Source: Pseudoduganella aquatica (lineage in GTDB: Bacteria; Pseudomonadota; Gammaproteobacteria; Burkholderiales; Burkholderiaceae_D). Taken from it: a DNA stretch of 64,000 nt. Below the pieces are notes generated by a model, which had not been told where the DNA came from, searched no databases, and saw nothing but the letters and a program-made list of their open reading frames with translations. The stretch is from the NCBI RefSeq assembly GCF_009857595.1, contig NZ_WWCU01000016.1, positions 62,001-126,000 of the forward strand. Direction: 5' to 3'. Numbering within the stretch: the stretch's first letter is position 1; each line of letters opens with the position of its first letter. Below, one piece after another: positions 45,054-53,143 of this stretch. The position numbers and the translations under genes were made by a program.

Positions 45054-45113
45054 GGTTGTACGTTCCGGTCCCTGTCTCGACAGGACCGCTAAGTTGTATG
45101 TCATCGTACAACC
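45054..45113. promoter_or_regulatory. Nested inverted repeats upstream of exuT, GntR/FadR-type operator candidate
   Basis: GGTTGTACG (45054-45062), AGTTGTATG (45092-45100) and CGTACAACC (45105-45113) are three half-sites; the last two form TTGTATG-TCAT-CGTACAA, a spacing and sequence seen for FadR-branch GntR regulators. Between them lies another hairpin, 45066-45088 (arms CGGTCC-CTGTC and GACAGGACCG). The LacI motif is absent here. Confidence 0.55.
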
Positions 45114-45251
45114 TTGAGGTGCGACAGGCAAGGAAAAAATCAGACAAAAATATATATTTATAAGGTGTCGATCTGGCGTTTCCCCGGCCGTCGTGTGAGT
45201 ATGGGCGCCGCAGTTGCGTTCATATTTCATCAACTTATCAAGGAGATTACC

Positions 45252-45737
45252 ATGAGCAATGTCGCCCCCATCCCACAAGGTTTCCAGACCGTAACACCGC
45301 ACCTGGTCTGCGAAGGCGCCGCCGACGCAATTGAATTCTATAAAAAGGCCTTCAACGCCGTGGAAATGGCGCGCATGCCCGGCCCCGGCGGCAAGCTCAT
45401 GCACGCCCAGGTGAAGATAGGCACCGCCATGGTGATGCTGGTGGACGACTTCCCCGACTGGGGCAGCGTCGGCCCGAAAGCGTTGAAAGGCTCGCCCGTG
45501 GTGCTGCATATGTATGTGGAAGACGTGGACGCCGTCTACAACCAGGCCGTGGCCGCCGGCGGCACCGCCAAGATGCCGCCCGCCGACATGTTCTGGGGCG
45601 ACCGCTACGGCATGGTGGTGGACCCGTTCGGCCACACCTGGTCCATCGCCACCCACAAGCGCGACATGACGCCGGAAGAAATGCAAGCCGAGATGCAGAA
45701 GTCCATGTCCGAAAACTGCCCCGGCTCGGAAGCCTGA
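45252..45737 (+). CDS. VOC/PhnB-like protein
   Basis: 161 residues from ATG 45252 with AAGGAG 8 bases before it; the upstream in-frame extension lacks support. FQTVTPHLVCEGAADAIEFY, VMLVDDFPDWGSVGPKALKG, LHMYVEDVDAVYNQAVAAGG, FWGDRYGMVVDPFGHTWSIA are typical PhnB/glyoxalase-like features. It begins an operon with two YCII proteins and a sigma factor, a set often found together; the function is unproven. Confidence 0.88.
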   Translation: MSNVAPIPQGFQTVTPHLVCEGAADAIEFYKKAFNAVEMARMPGPGGKLMHAQVKIGTAMVMLVDDFPDWGSVGPKALKGSPVVLHMYVEDVDAVYNQAVAAGGTAKMPPADMFWGDRYGMVVDPFGHTWSIATHKRDMTPEEMQAEMQKSMSENCPGSEA

Positions 45738-45748
45738 AAGGAAGCGCC

Positions 45749-46183
45749 ATGCGATTCATGATTATTGTGAAGGCCAGCGCCGAGTCCGAAGCCGGCAAGA
45801 TGCCCAGCCAGGAACTGCTGACCGCCATGGGCAAGTTCAACGAGGACCTGGTCAACGCCGGTGTGCTGCTGGCGGGCGAAGGCCTGCACCCGAGTTCGCG
45901 CGGCGTGCGCGTGCACTTCTCGGGCAAGAACCGCACCGTCATCGACGGCCCGTTTTCCGAAACCAAGGAGCTGATTGCGGGCTTCTGGCTGGTTCAGGTA
46001 AAGTCGCTGGAAGAAGCGATTGAATGGGTGAAGCGCTGCCCCAACCCGATGGAAAGCGATTCCGATATCGAGATCCGCCAGGTGTTCGAGATGGACGATT
46101 TCGGCGCCGAATTCACGCCCGAGCTGCGCGAGCAGGAACAGCGCGTGATGGCCAAGGCGGCGGAACTGCAGAAGCAGCACTAA
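45749..46183 (+). CDS. YCII-related (DGPF-domain) protein
   Basis: 144 residues: MRFMIIVKASAESEAGK, LVNAGVLLAGEGLHPSSRGV, TVIDGPFSETKELIAGFWLV, EEAIEWVKRCPNPM. The IDGPF segment names the DGPF group. The ferredoxin-like fold can be catalytic via a His/Asp pair, but the role is unknown. Eleven bases downstream of the PhnB-like gene and next to a sigma factor, a common gene association. Confidence 0.88.
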   Translation: MRFMIIVKASAESEAGKMPSQELLTAMGKFNEDLVNAGVLLAGEGLHPSSRGVRVHFSGKNRTVIDGPFSETKELIAGFWLVQVKSLEEAIEWVKRCPNPMESDSDIEIRQVFEMDDFGAEFTPELREQEQRVMAKAAELQKQH

Positions 46184-46212
46184 CACAGCGTTAACACGCA
46201 CAGGAGCCCGCG

Positions 46213-46962
46213 ATGCAATTCATGATCTTGCGCAGGAGCGACACGGTGTCGGAGACGGCCGGCTTTCCATCGGCTGAACTGGTGCACGCCGTGCCGTCCG
46301 CGCAATGGCTGCATCCCAGCGCCAGCGGCCTGCGCATGACGCGCAGCGCCGGCCAGTGGCGCGTGAGCGGCGAAGGTCCGTTCGACGCGCGCGAACTGGT
46401 GGCGGGCTACACCTTTGTCGAGGCGGCCAGCCGCGAGGAAGCGGCACAGCTGGCCAGCCAGTGGCCGCTGGCCGACGCCGAGGGCCAGGCCGAGCTGGAG
46501 GTGCGGCAGGCCGGCTGTCCGGGCGGCTGCGTGGGCTTCGACATGGGCGCGCTGCCGCAAGGCGCGCCGGCGGACCTGCGGCCGGCCGCGCTCAAGCCCG
46601 GCTGCAAGCCCTACGCCGTGCTGCTGCGCTCGGACGCGGGCAGCGAAGCGGACCTGGAGCCGCCCGCCGCCGTCATCGACACCATGAACCGCGCCAATCA
46701 GGCCGGCATCCGCGCCGGCATCGCGCTGGCGGGCGAAGGGCTGCGCGCCTCGTCCAAGGGGGTGCGCGTGAAGTTCAGCGGCGGCAAGGCTTCCATCATC
46801 GACGGGCCGTATGCGGAAGTGAAGGAGCTGATCGCGGGCTACTGGCTGGTGCAGGCCGAGTCCATCGAAGGCGCGATGGAATGGGTGAGGAACTATCCCT
46901 ACCCGCATCCGCCGGACATGGACGTGGTGGTGGAACTGCGCGGCGTGCACCTGGGCTCATGA
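46213..46962 (+). CDS. YCII-related (DGPF-domain) protein, two-domain form
   Basis: 249 residues. Two YCII units in one chain: residues 1-110 are a diverged copy (MQFMILRRSDTVSETAG, EGPFDARELVAGYTFVEAAS) and 130-249 a regular copy (YAVLLRSDAGSEADLEP, GIALAGEGLRASSKGV, IIDGPYAEVKELIAGYWLVQ). The N-terminal copy is shorter, and the phrase at the active strand is EGPF rather than DGPF. Stop overlaps the sigma-factor start (ATGA at 46959-46962). Confidence 0.8.
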   Translation: MQFMILRRSDTVSETAGFPSAELVHAVPSAQWLHPSASGLRMTRSAGQWRVSGEGPFDARELVAGYTFVEAASREEAAQLASQWPLADAEGQAELEVRQAGCPGGCVGFDMGALPQGAPADLRPAALKPGCKPYAVLLRSDAGSEADLEPPAAVIDTMNRANQAGIRAGIALAGEGLRASSKGVRVKFSGGKASIIDGPYAEVKELIAGYWLVQAESIEGAMEWVRNYPYPHPPDMDVVVELRGVHLGS

Positions 46963-48233
46963 ACCAGCAGGGCATACACCGCGCCATAGAAGCAGTCTGG
47001 CGCATCGAGTCCGCCAAGATCATCGCCGTGCTGGCGCGCATGCTGCGCGACGTCGGCCAGGCCGAGGAAATCGCGCAGGACGCGCTGGTGAGCGCGCTGG
47101 AGCGCTGGCCGGACAGCGGCACGCCGGACAATCCTGCGGGCTGGCTGATGACCGTGGCAAAAAACCGCGCCCTCGACCTGCTCCGCCACCGCAAGCTAAC
47201 GCAGGACAAGGAAACCGAACTCACCTACGAAATCGAAGGCCTGCTGCAGGACGCCGCGCCCGACCTGGAACGCGCGCTGGACGACAACATCGGCGACGAC
47301 CTGCTGCGGCTGGTGTTTGTGGCCTGCCACCCTGTGCTGTCCACCGAAGGCCGCGTGGCGCTCACGCTGCGCCTGCTGGGCGGCCTCACCACCGAGGAAA
47401 TCGCGCGCGCCTTCTTCGTGCCGGAAGCGACCGTGGCGCAGCGCATCGTGCGCGCCAAGCGCACCCTGGCCGAAGCCAAGGTGCCGTTTGAAGCGCCGCG
47501 CGGGCGCGAGCTGGTGGAGCGGCTGGCGTCGGTGCTGCAAGTGATCTACCTGATTTACAACGAAGGCTATTCCGCCAGCGCCGGCGCGGACTGGATGCGC
47601 CCGGCGCTATGCGAGGAAGCGCTGCGGCTGGGGCGCGTGCTGGCCGAGCTGGCGCCGCAGGAGCCCGAGGTGCACGGCCTGGTGGCGCTGATGGAAATCC
47701 AGTCCTCGCGCGCCCGCGCCCGCACCGACGCGCGCGGCGCCCCGGTGCTGCTGCTCGAGCAGGACCGCTCGCGCTGGGACCAGCTGCTGATACGGCGCGG
47801 CCTGGCCGCGCTGGCGCGCGCCGAGCAGATCGGCCAGGGCCTGGGGCCTTACGCGCTGCAAGCGGCGATTGCCGCCTGCCACGCCCGCGCGCGCCGCGCC
47901 GAGGACACGGACTGGGGCCGCATCGCCGCGCTATACGACGGCCTGGCGCAGCTGGCGCCCTCGCCCGTGGTGGAACTGAACCGCGCGGTGGCGCTGTCCA
48001 TGGCCTTCGGGCCGGAGACCGGCCTGGAAGTGGCGGATGCGCTGCTGGACGAACCGGCGCTGAGAAACTACCACCTGCTGCCCAGCGTGCGCGGCGACTT
48101 CCTGTTCAAGCTGGGCCGCAAAGCCGAAGCCCGCGCCGAATTCGAGCGCGCGGCAGCCATGACGCAAAACGAGCGCGAACGCGACCTCCTCCTCACCCGC
48201 GCGGCCGCGTGCGCTGAACTGCCGGCGCCTTAG
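46959..48233 (+). CDS. RNA polymerase sigma factor, ECF-like with C-terminal extension (DUF6596)
   Basis: 424 residues. Sigma region 2 (AEEIAQDALVSALERWP, about 28-44; AGWLMTVAKNRALDLLRH) and region 4 (TEEIARAFFVPEATVAQRIV, about 140-160) are followed by a 250-residue TPR-like C-terminal extension (LIYNEGYSASAGADWMRPAL, LLEQDRSRWDQLLI, AIAACHARARRAEDTDWGRI). These are the long ECF type with built-in control domain, usually found beside YCII genes, and do not need a classical anti-sigma factor. Start overlaps the YCII gene, indicating tight coupling. Confidence 0.9.
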   Translation: MNQQGIHRAIEAVWRIESAKIIAVLARMLRDVGQAEEIAQDALVSALERWPDSGTPDNPAGWLMTVAKNRALDLLRHRKLTQDKETELTYEIEGLLQDAAPDLERALDDNIGDDLLRLVFVACHPVLSTEGRVALTLRLLGGLTTEEIARAFFVPEATVAQRIVRAKRTLAEAKVPFEAPRGRELVERLASVLQVIYLIYNEGYSASAGADWMRPALCEEALRLGRVLAELAPQEPEVHGLVALMEIQSSRARARTDARGAPVLLLEQDRSRWDQLLIRRGLAALARAEQIGQGLGPYALQAAIAACHARARRAEDTDWGRIAALYDGLAQLAPSPVVELNRAVALSMAFGPETGLEVADALLDEPALRNYHLLPSVRGDFLFKLGRKAEARAEFERAAAMTQNERERDLLLTRAAACAELPAP

Positions 48234-48256
48234 CCGCGCGCCCGGCGTCGCCCCGG

Positions 48257-49048
48257 TCATTTTTTTTGGTCGAGATCAAAAGTCCGATAATATTTTTCAA
48301 CGATTTCATTGATTGCGCCGCGACTCTGCAATCGTTGCACCGCAATCTTAATGGCAGAGACAGTTTCAGCCGTGGCCGTCTTCTTTGAAAAATGCAGTTC
48401 AAATTTTCTCGTCCCGAGCATCAACGGCTTGCCGAGCCGCTCCTTGGATATCCCCAGGATATGCGCGTTGTAGTAGATGCCGACGGATGATCCGATTCCC
48501 GCGTCAATTCTTCCCGCCATCAACATTTTCAACATTTGAGAATAGCCGGCGAGCGGATATTTTGTAATGTCGTCACGCTCGTCAAACGCTTCGTCGAATC
48601 GACCGCTTCTGGGGACCCCGACGAATTTGCCCCGCAAGTCGCTAAGCGAGGTCAACTTCAGCGCAGGCCTGCCCACCACAATGGTCGGCAGGCTAAGCAC
48701 CTCGGCCACCTGCAAGGCTGCCGCGCTCAATTCAGGGTTGGTATACCTCAGTACAACATCCGCGTCGCCACTGGCGATCATCGCGACTGTGCGTGGGTAG
48801 GGAACGATTCTATTGACATGGGGCAGTCCCGCTTCCTGCGCAATCAGGTTGCCGATTTCATACATCATGCCCGAGGCTTGGCCATCCCCGCCATAGAAAC
48901 CAAAAGGCGCCGACTCGATGGTGACAATACGCAATTCCTTTGCCTGGGAACTGTGTCCTGATAAGCCGATCGCGAGTAACAAGCCGCCGAATATGCCGCA
49001 ACACCGCCGTTTAAGCTGAGAAATACACCGGGGACGCAATGTTTTCAA
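48257..49048 (-). CDS. Family 3 extracellular solute-binding protein, orphan
   Basis: 263 residues from a TTG at 49048 that lies 3 bases past the DUF599 stop; another TTG at 49039 is possible. Signal peptide to about 36 (GLLLAIGLSGHSSQA). SBP_bac_3 fold: IVTIESAPFGFYGGDGQASG, LIAQEAGLPHVNRIV, DADVVLRYTNPE, GRFDEAFDERDD, MLMAGRIDAGIGSSVGIYYN. Binds a small ligand in the periplasm. No permease or ATPase adjoins; it appears to be the last gene of the BigR-controlled operon. Confidence 0.75.
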   Translation of the reverse strand: MKTLRPRCISQLKRRCCGIFGGLLLAIGLSGHSSQAKELRIVTIESAPFGFYGGDGQASGMMYEIGNLIAQEAGLPHVNRIVPYPRTVAMIASGDADVVLRYTNPELSAAALQVAEVLSLPTIVVGRPALKLTSLSDLRGKFVGVPRSGRFDEAFDERDDITKYPLAGYSQMLKMLMAGRIDAGIGSSVGIYYNAHILGISKERLGKPLMLGTRKFELHFSKKTATAETVSAIKIAVQRLQSRGAINEIVEKYYRTFDLDQKK

Positions 49049-49051
49049 TTT

Positions 49052-49696
49052 TCACTCTATCCGGATTTTCAGTCCATCAAAGCCAAGCAGCGCAGCCACT
49101 ACCAGCAGCGCGGCGACCGGCCCCGCATAGGGCTGCAGAAGCGACGCCAGGATAGGCGCGACTAAAATCAGGTGCTTGACTCCCCAACTGTACAGCATCC
49201 CGGCGCGCTGGATGTATCCCGCGCCAAGCGCATGCCAGCGCTTCCTCGCATGTGAGCCGACCGGCATCGCGCATATAAAGCCGCAATGGTTATAGAAGCG
49301 CACGGCCATCACCGATGAGACCAGCGACGCAAACAGGAGCGCCAACAGGACCAGGCCGAGCAGCAAGCGCGGGCTGAACCCGGCCAGCGCCATCTTGTCA
49401 CCAAGGCTTTCGTGCAAAGACGGCAGGGCCAAGGTTACCGTCCCCATCAGGCCAAGCGCGGCGATTGACGAGGTCATCGTCGCCGACATCATCGCGTTCC
49501 GCACAGCCTGCACCGCCAGGATCTCCGTTCCCTTCTCGGCCGCTACCGCCTCAAACCATTCGCGTCGCAAGATGGCGTGCGCCGTCTTGGCCATCCGCTG
49601 CGGGGAACGCCTCTGCCGCACGGCCAACGCCACCTCGTACGACAAGAGGATGGCGACGGTCGCCACCGCAGCCAGCCAGGCCGGGGAGATCAGCAT
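49052..49696 (-). CDS. DUF599-family membrane protein
   Basis: 214 residues with four or five membrane helices. Characteristic phrases of the family: LAVQAVRNAMMSATMTSSIAA (about 60-80), RFYNHCGFICAMP (about 133), and the C-terminal PILASLLQPYAGPVAALLVV. Function unknown. The gene sits 6 bases after the YeeE/YedE half-transporter and 3 bases before the binding protein, inside the BigR operon, so a role in sulfur handling is possible but only by context. Confidence 0.75.
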   Translation of the reverse strand: MLISPAWLAAVATVAILLSYEVALAVRQRRSPQRMAKTAHAILRREWFEAVAAEKGTEILAVQAVRNAMMSATMTSSIAALGLMGTVTLALPSLHESLGDKMALAGFSPRLLLGLVLLALLFASLVSSVMAVRFYNHCGFICAMPVGSHARKRWHALGAGYIQRAGMLYSWGVKHLILVAPILASLLQPYAGPVAALLVVAALLGFDGLKIRIE

Positions 49697-49702
49697 AGCC
49701 TC

Positions 49703-50140
49703 CTACGCTCCCTGCGATGCGCGGGCACTTTTTCGCCGCTCCAGAAGCTCGAAAATGCCCATGCCGGCGACCATGGAGACGACGAACAGAAGCGCTTTGG
49801 GACTGCCCGTTCCCAGCGACGCCAGCGCCGGCCCCGGACAAAAGCCCGCTATCCCCCAGCCGATACCAAACAAGGCGCTACCGGCCACCAATCGACGGTC
49901 GACAACGCGGCTCGCCGGCATGCGCAAGCGCTCGCCCAAGAATGAAGTCGTCCTGCGCCGGGCAAGGGCGAACGACACCAAGCCGATTGCAATGGCGCCT
50001 CCCATCACGAATGCCAGCGAAGGATCCCATTGGCCGGCCAGATCGAGGAATCCCAAGACCTTGGCTGGATTGGCCATGCCGGAAACAATCAGTCCGACGC
50101 CGAAGGTCAGGCCGGCCAGCAGAGAGGTAAATATCAGCAT
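49703..50140 (-). CDS. YeeE/YedE half-transporter (PmpB type)
   Basis: 145 residues, four membrane helices. GLTFGVGLIVSGMANPAKVLGF (about 9-31) and GIGWGIAGFCPGPALASLGTG (about 95-116) contain the conserved Cys-Pro-Gly-Pro of the second half of YeeE-type sulfur transporters. With the neighbouring half it should build one channel for thiosulfate or another reduced sulfur compound. Nine bases downstream of the first half. The same pair accompanies BigR in other proteobacteria. Confidence 0.88.
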   Translation of the reverse strand: MLIFTSLLAGLTFGVGLIVSGMANPAKVLGFLDLAGQWDPSLAFVMGGAIAIGLVSFALARRRTTSFLGERLRMPASRVVDRRLVAGSALFGIGWGIAGFCPGPALASLGTGSPKALLFVVSMVAGMGIFELLERRKSARASQGA

Positions 50141-50149
50141 GGTGTGTCC

Positions 50150-50587
50150 TTACATACTCAATACATGACGGGCCAGGAAGACGGTGATGAATCCCGCCGC
50201 CATAAAGATGCCGGTCGCCACCGCCGAGCGGAGCGACAAGCGGGACAAGCCGCACACGCCATGTCCGCTGGTACACCCCGAGCCATAGCGCGTCCCTATC
50301 CCGACGAGCAGGCCAGCGATGACCAGGGCGCCGTATCCGGCATCGATGTGCACTTCCGGCAGCGAGGCGAACCACGAATAGGCCATGGGGGCGGCGACAA
50401 TGCCGGCCACGAAGGCCAGCCGCCAGGCTAGTTCGCCCCTCCCTGCCGGCGCCAGCAGGCCGCCGACGATGCCACTGATGCCCGCTATGCGGCCGTTCAA
50501 GAGCAGCAGCATGGCCGCCGCCGCGCCTATCAGCGCCCCGCCGGCCAGGGCGGCATACGGCGTGAAATGATTCCAATCGATACTCAT
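50150..50587 (-). CDS. YeeE/YedE half-transporter (PmpA type)
   Basis: 145 residues, four membrane helices. [20 protein letters not shown] and [21 protein letters not shown] (about 96-116) carry the conserved Gly-Cys-Thr-Ser-Gly-His-Gly-x-Cys of the first half of YeeE. It lies 2 bases downstream of bigR, so both are on one messenger. Predicted to bring sulfur species across the inner membrane. Confidence 0.9.
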   Translation of the reverse strand: MSIDWNHFTPYAALAGGALIGAAAAMLLLLNGRIAGISGIVGGLLAPAGRGELAWRLAFVAGIVAAPMAYSWFASLPEVHIDAGYGALVIAGLLVGIGTRYGSGCTSGHGVCGLSRLSLRSAVATGIFMAAGFITVFLARHVLSM

Positions 50588-50589
50588 TG

Positions 50590-50907
50590 CTACTCCTTGG
50601 GACAGTAGAGACGATACAGCACCGCCAGGATTTCCAGCAAGTCCGGCGAGGCGACGCTATAGAAAATCTTCTTGCCCTCGCGGCGCGGGACTATCACGCC
50701 CTCGTTGCGCAATACCCCGAGTTGCTGGGAGAGCGTAGGCTGGCGGATTCCCAGCACCTCCTCCAGTTCGCTGACGCACATCTCCCCTTGGGAAAGCTGG
50801 CAGAGCAATAAAAGCCGCTCCTCATTCGCAAGCAATTTAAGCGCCCCAACCGCTCGATCCGCTCCCACACGCAGCGCATTGACATCAATCATTTGTTTTT
50901 TTTGCAT
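50590..50907 (-). CDS. bigR: ArsR-family persulfide-responsive repressor (BigR/SqrR type)
   Basis: 105 residues. Winged helix: LKLLANEERLLLLCQLSQGE, VSELEEVLGIRQPTLSQQLG, VIVPRREGKKIFYSV. Two sensing Cys are present: one in EMCVSELE (about 44) and one at the C-terminus in RLYCPKE (about 102); in BigR and SqrR these form a polysulfide bridge that releases DNA. It heads the minus-strand operon and is divergent from blh; the intergenic promoter overlap is described separately. Confidence 0.9.
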   Translation of the reverse strand: MQKKQMIDVNALRVGADRAVGALKLLANEERLLLLCQLSQGEMCVSELEEVLGIRQPTLSQQLGVLRNEGVIVPRREGKKIFYSVASPDLLEILAVLYRLYCPKE

Positions 50908-50932
50908 AAGCAGAGGCCGTGTTTTCTTACGA

Positions 50933-50968
50933 TTGACACATAATATCTTTCAACATAATATGAGTCAA
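50933..50968. promoter_or_regulatory. Overlapping divergent promoters of bigR and blh with AT-rich operator
   Basis: Plus strand: TTGACA 50933-50938, 17-base spacer, TAATAT 50956-50961, facing blh. Minus strand: TTGACT 50968-50963, 17-base spacer, TATTAT 50945-50940, facing bigR. The -10 of each lies inside the spacer of the other. The direct repeats ACATAATAT at 50938-50946 and 50953-50961, and the CAATATATTG palindrome at 50966-50975, are the likely repressor contacts. Confidence 0.75.
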
Positions 50969-50993
50969 TATATTGTTTTAGAGAGGAAGCGGC

Positions 50994-51884
50994 ATGCCGA
51001 ACGCGACCATGACAACGCGCGGGTTCTTTGACCCGAATACCTGGACCATTTCCTACGTAGTGTGGGACCCCGCCACGCGATGCGCGGCGATAATCGACCC
51101 GGTCCTGGACTATGACTTCAAGTCCGGGCACACCGCGACCGCCTCGGCGGACGATATCCTGGCCTACATCAGCGTACACAACTTGACGGTGGAGTGGATA
51201 TTGGAGACCCATGCGCATGCGGACCACCTCTCCGCAGCCCGCTACCTGCAGGCGCAGGCCGGCGGCCGCATTGCCATCGGCGAGAACATCCGGACCGTCC
51301 AGGCGACGTTCAAGAAGCTGTACAACCTCGAGCGCGGCTTCCTTCCCGACGGAAGCCAGTTTGACCACCTGTTCCGGGACGGCGAGACCTTCAAGATTGG
51401 AAGCATCGAGGTCACCGCCATGCTGGTTCCGGGCCACACGCCGGCCGACATGGCGTATCTCATGGACGGCGCGGTGTTTGTAGGCGACACGCTCTTTATG
51501 CCCGACGTTGGGAGCGCCAGGGCGGACTTCCCCGGCGGCTGCGCACGCCAGCTGTATGCATCGATGCGCCGCATTCTCGCGCTTCCAGCGGACACCGTCC
51601 TGTACGTCTGCCACGACTACCCGCCATCGAGCAGGCCGGCACAGTGGCAGACGACCGTCGCCAATCAACGCGCGCGCAACATCCATGTGCGGGACGGCGT
51701 CACGGAAGCCGAATTCGTGAAAATGCGCACCGCGCGCGACGCCACCTTGGAGGTGCCGACCCTTATCCTGCCAGCCATGCAAGTCAATATTCGCGCGGGA
51801 GCCATGCCCCCTGCCGATGACAATGGCATCGCCTACTTGCGGATCCCGATTAATGCATTGCCCGTGGCCGGAATGGATCAGTAG
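50994..51884 (+). CDS. blh: Persulfide dioxygenase-like metallo-beta-lactamase-fold hydrolase
   Basis: 296 residues from ATG 50994 with GAGGAAG 4 bases before it. Metal motif THAHADHLSAA (about 65-75), then VPGHTPADMAYLMDGAV, GDTLFMPDVGSARADFPGG, and YVCHDYPPSSR (about 205). The extended region after these motifs separates it from glyoxalase II. Blh/ETHE1-type enzymes oxidise glutathione persulfide to sulfite with one mononuclear Fe. Divergent from bigR, so induced by sulfide stress. Confidence 0.9.
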   Translation: MPNATMTTRGFFDPNTWTISYVVWDPATRCAAIIDPVLDYDFKSGHTATASADDILAYISVHNLTVEWILETHAHADHLSAARYLQAQAGGRIAIGENIRTVQATFKKLYNLERGFLPDGSQFDHLFRDGETFKIGSIEVTAMLVPGHTPADMAYLMDGAVFVGDTLFMPDVGSARADFPGGCARQLYASMRRILALPADTVLYVCHDYPPSSRPAQWQTTVANQRARNIHVRDGVTEAEFVKMRTARDATLEVPTLILPAMQVNIRAGAMPPADDNGIAYLRIPINALPVAGMDQ

Positions 51885-51965
51885 GAACTGCTGAGCAGCG
51901 GGATACGCAAGAGCATCATCAAAATACGCTAGAATTGTTGCGGATGAAAAATATCGCGGCGTGAT

Positions 51966-52596
51966 TCAGCCCGCGTTCAGTTGTTTTGCAAACCGCTCGA
52001 CGCCGGCAAAGATGGGGCCTGCGACCCGCTCCGGAAATCCCGATGGCAAGCGCTCAGCGACCGCCGCGACCGCACCGTCTATCCGCGCCAGCAATCTTTC
52101 GATCACATCTTCCGCATCGGCACGCAGGAAGCACCGGGCTGCGACACTGTTGAAGTGCCGCCTCTGTATCTCCGAAAAACGGTAGTGCTTGTTCTTACCC
52201 AATATGGCCATAGCCAGCTTGGCTCTGTGCAGAGAATATTGATTCGCGCCGCCACCCTCAATTGGCCAAATCGACATGACGTCGTAAATCTCTGCCGATT
52301 TCCTGCAGCAAATCAAATGCTTCGATGGACGCCAGCTTGTAATGCGAGGCCAAGCGATGACGGATAAGTGCGCTATCAGGCAGCAGGTTGTCGAAGAAGT
52401 TGCGCACGACATCACCCCGCAAGGGCTGATCGCCGGTGTATGGCAACGACAGCGACAACGGCCGCCCGACGTCCGACTCCCGCCACGCCTTATCGTAAAG
52501 AAATTGTGTTTCGCCACGGGTGGGGATAGTCCAGCTTCCTACTCGCTCGCCATTGCACCAGACCGACAGCGACCGAGAGTGCGATTTGCGGCCCAT
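51966..52596 (-). pseudogene. hipA: hipA toxin gene with the kinase core deleted
   Basis: The N-terminal domain (WCNGERVGSWTIPTRGETQF, LPYTGDQPLRGDVVRNFFDN, SIEAFDLLQEIGRD) runs to about 52290. In a different frame the C-terminus continues with AEIYDVMSIWPIEGGGANQY, KLAMAILGKNKHYRFSEIQR and ADAEDVIERLLARI. HipA proteins are about 440 residues; only about 105 plus about 105 remain, so some 230 residues with the ATP-binding and catalytic Asp motifs are missing and the frame is broken. No kinase activity is expected. Confidence 0.8.
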
Positions 52597-52599
52597 GGC

Positions 52600-52857
52600 T
52601 TACCAGTCCGGCCTGGCTATCCCACGTTCTGGGCTGGCGCTGTTCTTCGGCTGCACCAGCACCTCGTGATTCAATGCCGCGAGCAGCGCCAGCAACTGTT
52701 CGACATTGATGGATCCCGGGTCCAGTTCCATCGCAGAAATACGGCTTTGGCTAATGCCCAGGCGTTGCGCCAGCTCGGTCTGCGAAAGCCCTGCGGATTT
52801 TCGAGCCGACTGAAGCAACGGCCCCAGCTGTTTGGAGAGCGATAGGATTTGCTTCAT
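52600..52857 (-). CDS. hipB: HipB-like antitoxin / HTH regulator
   Basis: 85 residues from MKQILSLSKQLGPLL. Xre-type HTH SAGLSQTELAQRLGISQSRI (about 20-40) followed by LDPGSINVEQLLALLAAL, and a C-terminal tail EVLVQPKN as in HipB proteins. It stops 3 bases before the hipA remnant. In intact systems it binds HipA and represses the operon. An operator-like palindrome sits at its start. No Shine-Dalgarno sequence is visible; a TTG at 52926 is a weaker alternative. Confidence 0.82.
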   Translation of the reverse strand: MKQILSLSKQLGPLLQSARKSAGLSQTELAQRLGISQSRISAMELDPGSINVEQLLALLAALNHEVLVQPKNSASPERGIARPDW

Positions 52858-52875
52858 GATGTCACGTGTGACGTC
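52858..52875. promoter_or_regulatory. Operator-like inverted repeat before hipB
   Basis: GATGTCAC-GT-GTGACGTC: 7 of 8 positions pair. It begins at the base next to the hipB ATG and is a candidate for autoregulation by HipB. Confidence 0.4.
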
Positions 52876-53143
52876 TAGCTGCGTAAGGAGTATTTGCAGA
52901 CTACGCTCAATACAAATATTCGTCAAATACCTGCTATACAGGTAGCTGATGTTCCTGGCATATGCAATGGGTACGCGGGCTAGGAGCGGACCGTCTAGTC
53001 GTCGAGAACCTGAATTGAGGATACGAGCGCGCGCCCTCGGCGCGCGAAGCTGGCCGCGCAGCGGCCAGCAGATGGGCGATTCGGAGAGGGCCGGGCTGGT
53101 AGGCCCGGCCCTTCGAATCTCACCGTTTCCGTCCGAAAATGAA
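52876..53143. other. Gene-free stretch with consecutive strong hairpins and a tRNA-Ser 3' fragment
   Basis: No credible gene between hipB and the tRNA. From 53028 it holds three perfect stems: 53028-53046 (8 bp), 53049-53069 (9 bp), 53088-53111 (9 bp, loop TGGTAG). Directly after the third stem, 53112-53134 reads TTCGAATCTCACCG followed by TTTCCGTCC, matching the 3' end of the tRNA-Ser gene with two differences but on the opposite strand. The terminator at 53144-53166 follows. May be a decayed tRNA, a structured RNA or an integration scar. Confidence 0.5.
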
